DNA of 24,207 nucleotides from Priapulus caudatus (taxonomy: Eukaryota; Priapulida; Priapulimorpha; Priapulimorphida; Priapulidae), in contig NW_014577486.1 of assembly GCF_000485595.1 (NCBI RefSeq), positions 233,432-257,638 of the forward strand, written 5' to 3'. This document shows, one piece after another, positions 8,999-17,049 of the stretch (its first letter is position 1; every line of letters begins with the position of its first letter). Under the pieces are notes generated by a model that did no database searches, was not told the origin of the DNA, and worked only from the letters and a program-made list of their open reading frames with translations. The position numbers and the translations under genes were made by a program.

Positions 8999-10813
8999 TT
9001 ACTGTTGCATGTTAAAGCATTTTGGGCATGTCCACGGCTCGTCACACGCAGAAACTTCAGCCCAATTTTTATCATCGAGTAAGCCAGCACATTCTCTGTG
9101 TAGCCAAGCTCCACATATATCACAACCAACACATGGGAAGTCCCCCACATCCTTGCTGCACGTTGGGCAGATGTAAGCCGGTTCTTGTGCGATCTTTCTT
9201 TCTGACCTGGAGTGCTTTCCTTTTCCTTTCCCTTTTCCAGCAGCAGTTGCCCTTTTCCTTGTAGTTGGTTGAGGTTCTATTGTTGGGGTCATTGTATGGT
9301 GTTGAAGGCCAGAGGGACCAGGCTGTGGCTCATCACAAGTCGCTGGCAGGACATCTGCAGTCGAGCTGATGGGTGAAGATGCTCCAAACGCATTCGGTTC
9401 TGACATGCTGTCTACTGCAAGTATTTTTGCACAGAGGTCCTCCGCAAGTTGTGTTTTCAATCTGCGTGTTCGCCATGGTAGAGTGTAGGCCTTGAAAAAG
9501 GTTTTTAGCTCTTCCTTTGAATATGTGCGAGCAGAGAAGAAGTTGGGGTTAGATCTTAAAATGCTCTGAAGTTGAAGATGCGTCAGTTGTTTCCTTTCTG
9601 ATGTGTCTGCTGCAATTGTGGCCGAAGACAGTTTAGCAGTTAGGTCTTTCTCTTGCTGGTGTCTCATTTGAATTTGCCGCCTGTGGGACTCCGTTTTCTT
9701 TTGACCGTAGGACCTGATGAGATCTTTTCGGAAGTAGTTGCTTGTAACCAGGACAAATGAATGGACGATCTTCCAAAACAGAGTATCAAGACTGGCACTT
9801 TCTGTAACATCCGTGGAGAGAAATAATGCCCTCCATGCCTGCTTCAACTCTGCTGTGTCGAGAAGTTGCGCTTCAACAACAGAAATGACATCCTGTTGCT
9901 CGACATCAAACCGGCCTTTGGTTTCTAAATGCACACGGTGTTTTTCTAGTAGCAAGAAAAACCGAAACGCCTTGTCACTGATGTTGTACAGTGACTGTCG
10001 TATATTCTGCTTCCGAGCAGTTTCTTCCAGTGTTTCTGGCACCTCACTTGTTTTGTGAAGATCTGCATAGGATGCAGTGAGACAGTCCAGATAGTTTAGT
10101 GTTTCAACTGTACTCTTACAGAACTTTTTCTGATGTGACCCTTCAGCATACATGAGGCGTCGCCAACTGTTGCGATGTTTAGATGTTAGTTTGGCTACAC
10201 ATCGACCAGCCAAATACCGTATCTTTCCCAATCCTTCTGCGCTTAGCTGTAGTTCATCCAGTGGAAGAATGTCAAGTTCAGCTTGCTGCTTTTTTACGGC
10301 ATGAGAAGATGCTGTTTCTAAGACTACACGACCAATGATGTCGACGGCTTTCCAGCTGAACAGCGTTTGGCTGTCATCTAGCTGTGCCAGGGTACATTCC
10401 ATCAGTGATGCACAGCTTTGCCTGTATGCGTCAGAACCCAGGAAGGTGTGTCTGCTGGTGTAGAAGCTGGTAAGATCTTTGCATTTGATTGGTGTTTCTG
10501 GCTTGGGTTGCGATAGATGCTGCGCGAAACTATTACAAATAACAATCCAGGTTTGATTAATGAAATTTTGCATCCTCTCTTTCCCAGAATGAAGGAGAGT
10601 ATCACCAATGGCAATCAACTGCAGCTGAATAGGAGTCACCGAATCTCTTGGCCGCAGCTCGGCTAGCAAGTCATCGACTGACAAAGGACACTGGTCAGGG
10701 AGTATCTCCCGAATGCTTTCCTTGACGCATCCACTCTCCATCACAGTCTCTTCTTCTGCTGCCTGCTGAACCGTCACAGGGATGGTGGCCAGCATTTCGT
10801 CAATCTGGAGCAT
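8999..10813 (-). CDS. PHD-finger protein, intact single-exon frame, probably transposon-associated
   Basis: An uninterrupted 604-codon frame. The first ATG follows an in-frame TAA 18 bases upstream; a second ATG lies six codons in. The C-terminus has a PHD-type zinc finger at about residues 549-599: CPTC, then CDIC, H572 with C575 (LHREC), and a final WTCPKC, with an extra Cys at 561/564. PHD fingers commonly read histone H3 tails. Just before it is a basic stretch (about 515-540: TTRKRATAAGKGKGKGK, HSRSERK) that could be a nuclear signal. Residues 1-400 look helical and have no motif I know; an acidic-basic helical segment at about 375-470 contains SKEELKTFFKAYTLPW. It lies convergent to the transposase remnant, and 66 bases before its start is an 18-bp motif (10880-10897) identical to the end of a short mobile element at 20654-20901. 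I infer that it is a transposon accessory gene. A domesticated host gene is the alternative. Confidence 0.75.
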   Translation of the reverse strand: MLQIDEMLATIPVTVQQAAEEETVMESGCVKESIREILPDQCPLSVDDLLAELRPRDSVTPIQLQLIAIGDTLLHSGKERMQNFINQTWIVICNSFAQHLSQPKPETPIKCKDLTSFYTSRHTFLGSDAYRQSCASLMECTLAQLDDSQTLFSWKAVDIIGRVVLETASSHAVKKQQAELDILPLDELQLSAEGLGKIRYLAGRCVAKLTSKHRNSWRRLMYAEGSHQKKFCKSTVETLNYLDCLTASYADLHKTSEVPETLEETARKQNIRQSLYNISDKAFRFFLLLEKHRVHLETKGRFDVEQQDVISVVEAQLLDTAELKQAWRALFLSTDVTESASLDTLFWKIVHSFVLVTSNYFRKDLIRSYGQKKTESHRRQIQMRHQQEKDLTAKLSSATIAADTSERKQLTHLQLQSILRSNPNFFSARTYSKEELKTFFKAYTLPWRTRRLKTQLAEDLCAKILAVDSMSEPNAFGASSPISSTADVLPATCDEPQPGPSGLQHHTMTPTIEPQPTTRKRATAAGKGKGKGKHSRSERKIAQEPAYICPTCSKDVGDFPCVGCDICGAWLHRECAGLLDDKNWAEVSACDEPWTCPKCFNMQQ

Positions 10814-10879
10814 TTCGATTCTATATATTTAACTGTCGCCGTGCACAGCACACGACCCATGCGTATATATTTTATTGAA

Positions 10880-10897
10880 ACGCTTCAAGTGCCTGTG
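10880..10897. repeat. Putative transposon end
   Basis: ACGCTTCAAGTGCCTGTG is identical to the outermost 18 bases of the right end of the element at 20654-20901. Its orientation makes it the right-hand end of an element extending leftwards over the PHD-finger gene. No matching left end was found in this window. Confidence 0.65.
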
Positions 10898-10919
10898 ACC
10901 GCAGCAGCTGATTCGGGGG

Positions 10920-12660
10920 TGTCTATATTTAAGCCGGTACCGTACGGGAGATTACGGTACGCATATATTTGCTAATATATTGACTAATCGTGCGTCAATA
11001 AGCTCAATATTCACAGATAGTATAGCTAAGACATGTGTCTATAGGTATCTAGAATTTTAGAAATTTAATCATCTGTAATTCACTTCCACACGCATATATA
11101 ATTTTATATTTGCTATATTGACTAATCGTGAGTCAATAAACTCAATATTCACAGAGAGTATGAATTCAAGCCGGTACAGGAGATCATTTGCATAATATAT
11201 TCTAGATGTGATGGGCGTAAAAACCAGGGCACAGCCCGATGATTGGCATGCAGTGCCACGCTTAAACAGGCATCGCCCTCCGCCCCTCATCACGCAAGTT
11301 ACATCTAATGTATTTCGATGTACGAATCGCTGATCTAACGTTCTGTCGCATCAATCTACTCGCGAACTGTCTTAATCGATAGCTAGTGGCTTGTTAACAA
11401 AAATTACGTGCTATTTAGCATGCTGCGCCCTTCAATTTCCTCGTAAATCTGCATTTTAGTGAGACCGTAAGCCCCGCCCATTATTCCTTAATACGGCGTG
11501 CGCGGCAGCTAGCTTGGCTCTGAGCCAAGGGCTTATCCGTTATCTGCCGATTTTCCAGACACATCGTCGCCAGCGCAGTTCGAACGTGTGGGTTACATAA
11601 GGTCAACGCGTTAATGCCTAGATTACAGCTGCAGTACCCGCGTGGGTGCGGTGTATATAGTAGTAGGCTAAGGGCCCGCTTATGTCGGCCTTACGACCTA
11701 GTCGCCGACAAGATTTGAATATCGTACGTCAAAAACCGGCCAGATCGCTGATAAAAACATCGGCGACCAAACTCGACATGAGTTCTCTTACGATCGAAAA
11801 TACGGTCGCTGACTGCGATCGCAGGAATAGAACATGTTCTATTTCTATGCGGCTGTCGGGGACAAATCGTGAGTGGCAGCCAATCACCGCAGCGTACCGA
11901 GTCACATGATTATCAAAAGTCACGTGATTAATAAAATGGCAGCCTACACAGCACGCGTTGCAGTTTACAAGAAAGGATTATTGCACAAACCCTTTCTCAA
12001 GTATATACTAAGTTTTCCGTATATCACATGAAAAAAATGTCTGCACTGTGCACATGATGATAACAATGTTCAGAAAATTGAGGATAGATTTACGAAGTTA
12101 CATGATGTTTACTGGTAAGCGCCATTTTGTTGGTCACGTACGTGACTCGTTTTATGTAGACTGGTCCCGGTGTCAAGCTTGCTCTGTTTGTGCTAAAGAA
12201 CTGCTTGTGCTAGTACAAATACTGGGGCGGCGAACCCGTCTACGTTTCATGCAGGAACACTACGATGTGATCGGCGATGTGCAGCGTAGTCACTTCAAGT
12301 CGACATGAGTGTTGCTACGCTGCTAATCGGCGCTAAAGTAGTCGCCGATAGTCAAATCGTAGGCCGACCTGAGCGGGCCTTTAAGGTTGCAGGTGTGTGG
12401 TGTGTGTGCGCGGCGCGGCGTGACAGGGGGATGTACAGTGTATCATGGGTATATGTTTTGCTATTTTATAAAACCACACATTGCGGTGACACAAGATCAT
12501 CCGCTGACCGCTGTATCATGTCTCACTGAATACCTATAGACACATGTCTTAGCTATACTCTCTGTGAATATTGAGTTTATTGATGCACGATTAGTCAATA
12601 TATTACTATTAGCAAATATATGCGTACCGTCGTCTCCCGTACCGGCCCGAATATAGCTGA
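10920..12660. mobile_element. 1.7-kb element with long imperfect inverted ends
   Basis: The left end at about 10920-11041 and the right end at about 12530-12660 are inverted copies. Shared blocks are ACGGTACGCATATATTTGC, ATATTGACTAATCGTG, CTCAATATTCACAGA and TATAGCTAAGACATGTGTCT. Part of the left end is repeated directly at 11104-11160, with another AAGCCGGTAC block at 11166. No long frame is present inside, so it is non-autonomous or eroded. A second inverted-repeat element is nested at about 11668-12385. The exact edges and the target duplication are unclear. Confidence 0.8.
11668..12385. mobile_element. Nested inverted-repeat element
   Basis: TAAGGGCCCGCTTATGTCGG at the left pairs with CCGACCTGAGCGGGCCTTTA at the right, with two mismatches. 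The pairing continues through CTTACGAC/ATCGTAG and GTCGCCGA blocks. The ends resemble hAT-type short elements, but no target duplication was established. There is no transposase frame. Confidence 0.65.
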
Positions 12661-12714
12661 TTCGCGCTTTGTTGTCATCGGCCCCGGCTCACCGGATGTG
12701 TTGCTAAGGGGAAG

Positions 12715-12722
12715 TGACGTCA
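12715..12722. promoter_or_regulatory. Palindromic CRE motif
   Basis: TGACGTCA is the full consensus for CREB/ATF-type factors. It lies about 390 bases before the YAE1-like start codon, just outside the 1.7-kb element, so it could be part of that promoter. Confidence 0.4.
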
Positions 12723-12743
12723 GTCCGCCCCCACCTTATGTGG

Positions 12744-12757
12744 GCGCCATCTACTGG
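12744..12757 (-). promoter_or_regulatory. Candidate CTCF site
   Basis: GCGCCATCTACTGG matches, at all 14 positions, the reverse complement of the CTCF core consensus (CCASYAGRKGGCRS). CTCF is a conserved bilaterian insulator and architecture protein. The site lies between the transposon-rich block and the YAE1-EEFSEC genes. Binding in this organism is inferred, not shown. Confidence 0.5.
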
Positions 12758-12834
12758 GAACTTTCTCTAAAATATTCATGTGTCGATACATATCGATACG
12801 CATAAGACAACTGCACATGCAACTGCACAACTGC

Positions 12835-12986
12835 TAGACTAGTACCCGGTCCCACCTCTCGGCTTAGAGTAATCGAGGTGGAAGCGAGTACCAGTCTACA
12901 CAACCGCGAGAGTGTCAAGAATAGACTGGTACTCGCTTCCACCTCAATTACTCGTAAGCCGAGAGGTGGGACCGGGTACCAGTCTA
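12835..12986. repeat. Long hairpin with 64-bp arms
   Basis: The arm 12835-12898 and the arm 12922-12986 are almost perfect inverted copies around a 23-base spacer. Each arm starts with TAGACT and ends with AGTCTA, so the arms themselves have inverted ends. It lies in the likely promoter or 5' UTR of the YAE1-like gene. A small foldback element or a structured transcript are both possible. Confidence 0.9.
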
Positions 12987-13107
12987 TGCCAAGAATGCAC
13001 ATCTGCACAGAAATAGAGAAACATGTTTGAAAGTTTGTTGGACATCGGCATGTAACAATTAATAAATACAATATTCTTAGTGTTCTCGAATGGAAAGGTA
13101 AAGAGAT

Positions 13108-13236
13108 ATGTCTGAGTTTCCGCACCTAAAAAATGACAGCAGTTTAGAATTAAACAGGGATGTGTCTATTCCTGAGTGTTCTGATATTTTGGTTGCATCA
13201 CGTGAATTTGACAGACTTCGACGTGACCGTTTGACT
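13108..13236 (+). CDS. YAE1: YAE1-like exon 1
   Basis: 43 codons from the ATG to a GTAAGT donor, phase 0. The end of the exon (SREFDRLRRDRLT) is the conserved part; the first 30 residues are acidic to neutral and show no motif. Confidence 0.75.
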
Positions 13237-16200
13237 GTAAGTGCGAGTATGAAATCAGAAATGGGCTTAGCGCAGTAGCAATTAATTCGCAATGTCCTGT
13301 TAAAATTTATATGCATAATGTCAGGAGTAAACAATCACATACCGGTACTTTGATCAATGTAATTTGTGGTAATTTACTCCTGATAGTGATATTGTCATTA
13401 TTGATAATGTGTATGTTGAAAGTGATTGTAAACAAAACGGGTACAGATAACCAACCCATCACAGAGTAGGTTTAGTCACGTTACACTGACGTGTAACGTG
13501 CCGTTACACACTAGTGGTAACACTAGTGGTGGACACACTAGGCGATCGCATGAAAAATCGCCTAGTGTGTCCAGTGAGTCGCATCGATTCCCATTCGTCA
13601 AGAATTCCCATTCGACCAGACCCCCGGACGCGTGTATTTTTACCTAATGCGTAATAGTCCTACACTACGCATGCGCTGCAGCCACACACAAGTACAAACT
13701 GTCACCCTGTCCTAAACCCTAACCCTAACCCAACCCTAACACTAACTGTAAACCGACTCGGCTATCTTATATACAAGTGTTATAGTACCAAATACCGTCT
13801 ATGGTGTGGTGGCGATTTTACGCATTAGTGGTACAGTAAAAAAACACGCCCCCCGGACCCCCTTAGTTCCCCCCCTCCTCCCCCTGTTTCAATTTCATCC
13901 TGGGGAGAACCCTGATGGGGAATGGAAAAAGGAGGAGGTGGGGGAAATGGTATGAGATTAAGTGAGGATGGATCATCAAGGATAGTTTGGGACCCTGCAA
14001 ATGCGTTTTCGCTTATGTGCTAAACTAATCCGGACTTTTCACAGTATAAGTGCTCATTTGATGCAGATTTCACTATGCCAGTTTCATCATCAGTAAACTA
14101 AGGCCCATCATTAATTGTCAGCTATCTATCAAGCTGTTAAACTTCTTTCATGCTTGCTGCACATTCAGGGTTTCTTATACATAAGAGGCACAGTGGCGCA
14201 CCACAGTTGTCAAATTTAACATCGCCGTTGTGAAAATGTTCATGTATTTACCCGCCGTTGTCAAAATGGTGTCAATCCAAAAATAAATAGATCACCACGT
14301 GCTTCTGGCATATTTAGAGTGTGCGCCAGAGTTGATATTTAGAGTTATTCTGGCATATTAGTCCACCTGCAGCCTCTGCGTGCATGCCTTCGGCTAGCTC
14401 TAGTACTATTATATAGCCCGCGTACATTTGCCGCTGGGCTATAGCATCAGCCATTAGGGATGCGCGGGACCAACTTAGTCACGCGTACTCGCGGCTATAA
14501 AACGTCTGTGGTAGGCAATTAATGCCTCTTATCCAAAGTGAATATGTCTTAAGTTATAACTGCTACTAAAATTTAACCTCTAACTATCGTTGCAATGGTA
14601 TACTTGCGATATTTTTTGTGAACAAACATTCGATTTGCGAACTTCAAACGGGAACTATGTATTTCCGCACGTGGAGGGGTGGGTGGGTTGGGTTGGTTGT
14701 GAACAAAAACATTGTTGTTGTCAAGTAACAAATTAAGCGATCAAAAAAGATTGTAATATTAGTTTTGTCATGAAAGATGAACAAATTACTATTATTAATT
14801 TGTTACTTGAGAACAACAATGTTTTTGTCCACAACCAACACAACCCGCCCACCCCTCCACGTGCGGAAATACATAGTTCCCGTTGACTGGCTGGAGTAAT
14901 TTTGTCCCGTGCATCTCTAATGGCTGGTCCTATAGCCCAGCGGCAACTGTACGCGGGCTATAGTACTAGAGCTAGTCTTCGGCATGCCTTTGAATCCATC
15001 ATGCCCGTTTTTCCCCCCAAACTGGCCATTGCCTCCTTTGTCTAATTTTCCCTCAGAAGAAACCCTGACATCCTACGTAGCTGCCACTTGTGACTCGCAA
15101 GGTTATAGCCAGCCGACTCGGTGTACAGTGGATGTTAGTTGTAGTTACCTCCGCGCAACGGAGTTGCAGGGAGGTAATGTGATCCCTCTCGTGTCATGCG
15201 TTTGTGTGTGTGTTCGTGTGTGTGTGTAGCCAGCAGCGAGCCAGCTCTTATACACATGTATACATGTTACACGCGTTGGCGCGATCGATTCAGCACGAGC
15301 TCGCCTTAGGCCGTCCAGTCAGCAGCAGCTCGCTGGCGTCCAGCCAGCAGCAAGCCAGCTGTTATACACATGTATACATGTTACCCGCTCGCGGAGGTAT
15401 ACACTCTTTTTGAGTGCCCTCTGTCTAGTTATAGTTGTAGTTGTAGTTATTGCCTCGAGTAAAATATGGCCACTGTGTGCAGTTGGAGCTTGATCAAGGG
15501 ATACAAAAACAGCAGCCTCTGGCCACATTGAGCAGGGTACTGCCGCTACCCCCGCCGTCTACGCCTACTCCCTAAGCCGAACTCGAACCCTGACCCTAAT
15601 CCTAACCCTAACCCTAACCCTAATCCTAACCCTAACCATATCAGATAGTTACCAGGGTACGTTCCGGTATACCGGACCATACCCAGGGTACGTTCCGGCA
15701 GTACCCTGGGGGACGTAGACCCTATGAGCGGTACTGCCCTGGACACTTTTTTAACAGAATTTATCAGCGTTGGAGATTTTCGGCTATTATGAACAGGTGG
15801 CTTTTCTGTAGCGGTGTATTCTAACAAAGGTTAGTTTGAACTATCCTCATGCAATGAGTGGTACATACGAATATTTGAACCTAGAGTTTGTTAGGTTCAA
15901 GCCTGAAATGCTACGAAGTGAATTAATAATGCGACGTATACCTTCTGATATATTTGACTATTTTGCAGGATGGTGTAAGAGATGGAATAGCAGAAGGGCA
16001 GGAAAAAGCATTGCAAGGTGGATTTCAAGATGGCTTTAAGCATGTTGTAGAATTGGCCTGTGAAATTTCCAAGCTGAAGGCTCAGTTAAGGTGAAAGCAG
16101 TTAAGTCTATGTTTCTTGTGTAGGGGCAACTGTATATCGTCAGCAATAACGACGAGTATTTTGTCATGCTGTGATGTGACCTAATGCACACATGTGGCTT

Positions 16201-16770
16201 CCATGCCTTGATTTAGTGCCGCAGAGAATTTTGTTGTTATTCAGCAACAGTTTGCGCCTCTATGACAGGACAACTGGATCCGGTTGACATGTTGATGTGT
16301 TTCTGTTTTATGTTTGTCTGACCTCTTTAAATTTGATGTTGTAGCGCGCTACGATACAAACTAAACTGTTCGAAAGATGATAAATCACCTTGTCTTGAAA
16401 AAAAAAACGTAGGCAGCGTGGCTGGAGGGTGAAATCCGACGCGAAACGACTCGAAACGCTAACCTTCAGCTGTCTGGCAGCGACGCCAACTTCATTTGTT
16501 ATTGTTTTACGTTTCAGCACTCTGCAGTCCCTGCGGCGCAATAGCGTGACGCTCTCGCAGGCGGAAGAGTTGGACGGGCTGCAGCGGGACCTGGACGACC
16601 TGCTGTACAAGCTGCAGGACTCCATCGGGACGCCGAAGGTCGAAGGGCAGGAAGAAGGTTGCCGCGGCGACGGCGACGGCGACGCGGCGGCATCGGACGT
16701 TCGCGGGGAGTTGCGGCGTCTCGAGGAGAGGGTGAGCGCGATCATCGCGCAGATCTACGCGAGCGGTTGA
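13108..16770 (+). CDS. YAE1: YAE1-like protein, three exons (join 13108-13236, 15969-16090, 16518-16770)
   Basis: Joining the exons gives 167 aa (human YAE1 is about 226). YAE1 pairs with LTO1 and brings the cytosolic iron-sulfur machinery to ABCE1, the ribosome-recycling ATPase. Exon 1 ends with REFDRLRRDRLT, which aligns without gaps with the REW...RRVK segment before the human GX3 repeat. Exon 2 carries the repeat at residues 45-65: G45, G49, G53, (A57), G61 and G65 at four-residue spacing. Exon 3 is a coiled-coil tail (LSQAEELDGLQRDLDDLLYK). Reading phases fit at both junctions (0, then 2/1), and donors and acceptors are canonical: GTAAGT/TTTTGCAG and GTGAAA/GTTTCAG. An in-frame TAA nine bases before ATG 13108 supports the start. 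Intron 1 is 2.7 kb and full of repeats. EEFSEC starts 279 bp after the stop, on the same strand. Confidence 0.8.
13531..13572. repeat. Perfect 16-bp stem hairpin
   Basis: GGACACACTAGGCGAT (13531-13546) and ATCGCCTAGTGTGTCC (13557-13572) pair exactly around a 10-base loop. It is within YAE1 intron 1. Confidence 0.9.
13711..13742. repeat. Interstitial telomere-type tract
   Basis: About five CCCTAA units, two of them slightly altered. It is inside an intron, so it is not a chromosome end. Confidence 0.85.
14394..14974. mobile_element. Foldback (MITE-like) element, copy 2
   Basis: Same family as 3374-3990 but in the opposite orientation. The ends CTAGCTCTAGTAC and GTACTAGAGCTAG are exact inverted copies, followed inside by the TATAGCCCGCGTAC and TTGCCGCTGGGCTATAG blocks. 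The long arm is on the left here and the short arm on the right. It lacks about 36 bp beside the palindromic core compared with copy 1. Confidence 0.85.
14651..14882. repeat. Palindromic core inside foldback copy 2
   Basis: CGGGAACTATGTATTTCCGC at the left pairs with GCGGAAATACATAGTTCCCG at the right. The arms are about 95 bp each. Confidence 0.9.
15193..15228. repeat. GT-rich microsatellite
   Basis: Imperfect GT run preceded by a TACCTCCGCG...GGGAGGTAA motif at 15148-15177, a small inverted repeat that looks like the end of a mobile element. Confidence 0.7.
15230..15392. repeat. Direct repeat of about 50 bp, two copies
   Basis: CCAGCAGCGAGCCAGCTCTT and the following TATACACATGTATACATGTTA at about 15230-15281 recur with two changes at about 15342-15393. 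The TATACATGTTAC end is shared. Confidence 0.85.
15586..15637. repeat. Interstitial telomere-type tract
   Basis: About eight CCCTAA-type units, some with TCCTAA or CCCTGA changes, in YAE1 intron 1. Confidence 0.9.
15651..15712. repeat. Duplicated CAGGGTACGTTCCGG motif
   Basis: CCAGGGTACGTTCCGG occurs twice about 33 bases apart, with an inverted GTACCCTGG right after the second copy. Confidence 0.7.
15969..16090 (+). CDS. YAE1: YAE1-like exon 2 (GX3 repeat)
   Basis: 122 bases between TTTTGCAG and GTGAAA, ending in phase 2. It encodes DGVRDGIAEGQEKALQGG, then FQDGFKHVVELACE and ISKLKAQL. The glycines at every fourth position are the hallmark of the Yae1/Lto1 GX3 domain. An overlapping 67-codon frame with an ATG at 15836 is in another phase and crosses the splice sites, so it is not the gene. 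Confidence 0.8.
16091..16517 (+). other. Intron 2 of the YAE1-like gene
   Basis: It runs from GTGAAA to GTTTCAG. AT-rich, with no repeats or RNA genes seen. The GC content rises from about 16410 on. Confidence 0.65.
16518..16770 (+). CDS. YAE1: YAE1-like exon 3 (C-terminal coiled coil)
   Basis: It opens with the last base of a split Ser codon and reads TLQSLRRNSVTLSQAEELD, then a heptad-like GLQRDLDDLLYKLQ and a Gly/Asp-rich linker. It ends RLEERVSAIIAQIYASG with TGA at 16768. It is GC-rich, unlike exons 1 and 2. Confidence 0.75.
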
Positions 16771-16887
16771 TGCCGACAACCCAATGATCGGCGTCTGTCT
16801 CTCGCGCATCCTCCCCGATTGTCCGGCGACGGATCCTAACCGAGACTCCGCACATAGTCGGAATCGTCTGCACATCAGCCACCACTG

Positions 16888-16990
16888 CCTTCACTAGAAC
16901 CTCAGTAGCTGTAGTTCGAGTGCCAGGCATCTCCCACCCAGCAGGACTTGATCCCCCACCTTCACTAGAACCTCAGTAGCTGTAGTTCTG
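16888..16990. repeat. 31-bp direct repeat between YAE1 and EEFSEC
   Basis: The segment beginning CCTTCACTAGAACCTCAGTA at 16888 is repeated exactly at 16959 (offset 71 bp), with the match running to about GTAGTT. It lies in the likely EEFSEC 5' region. Its role is unknown. Confidence 0.9.
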
Positions 16991-17049
16991 AGTCCTGCCT
17001 TGTGGCGGCGCTCGATCCTCGGCGCAGGCGACACTCTGGACGCGTAACC

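Larger units (their letters stand above)
13237..15968 (+). other. Intron 1 of the YAE1-like gene
   Basis: It runs from GTAAGT to TTTTGCAG. It contains a short hairpin (13531-13572), two telomere-type tracts (13711-13742 and 15586-15637), a 0.6-kb foldback (14394-14974), a GT run and a duplicated 50-bp block (15230-15392). No other gene is supported. Confidence 0.7.

Noticed and set aside
15836-16039. A 67-codon plus-strand frame starting in the YAE1 intron
   Set aside because: It runs through the exon 2 acceptor in a different phase from the GX3-coding frame.
17002-17049. Upstream extension of EEFSEC to a GTG codon
   Set aside because: The extra 16 residues are not conserved in eEFSec, and the ATG at 17050 has a strong context right before the conserved core.
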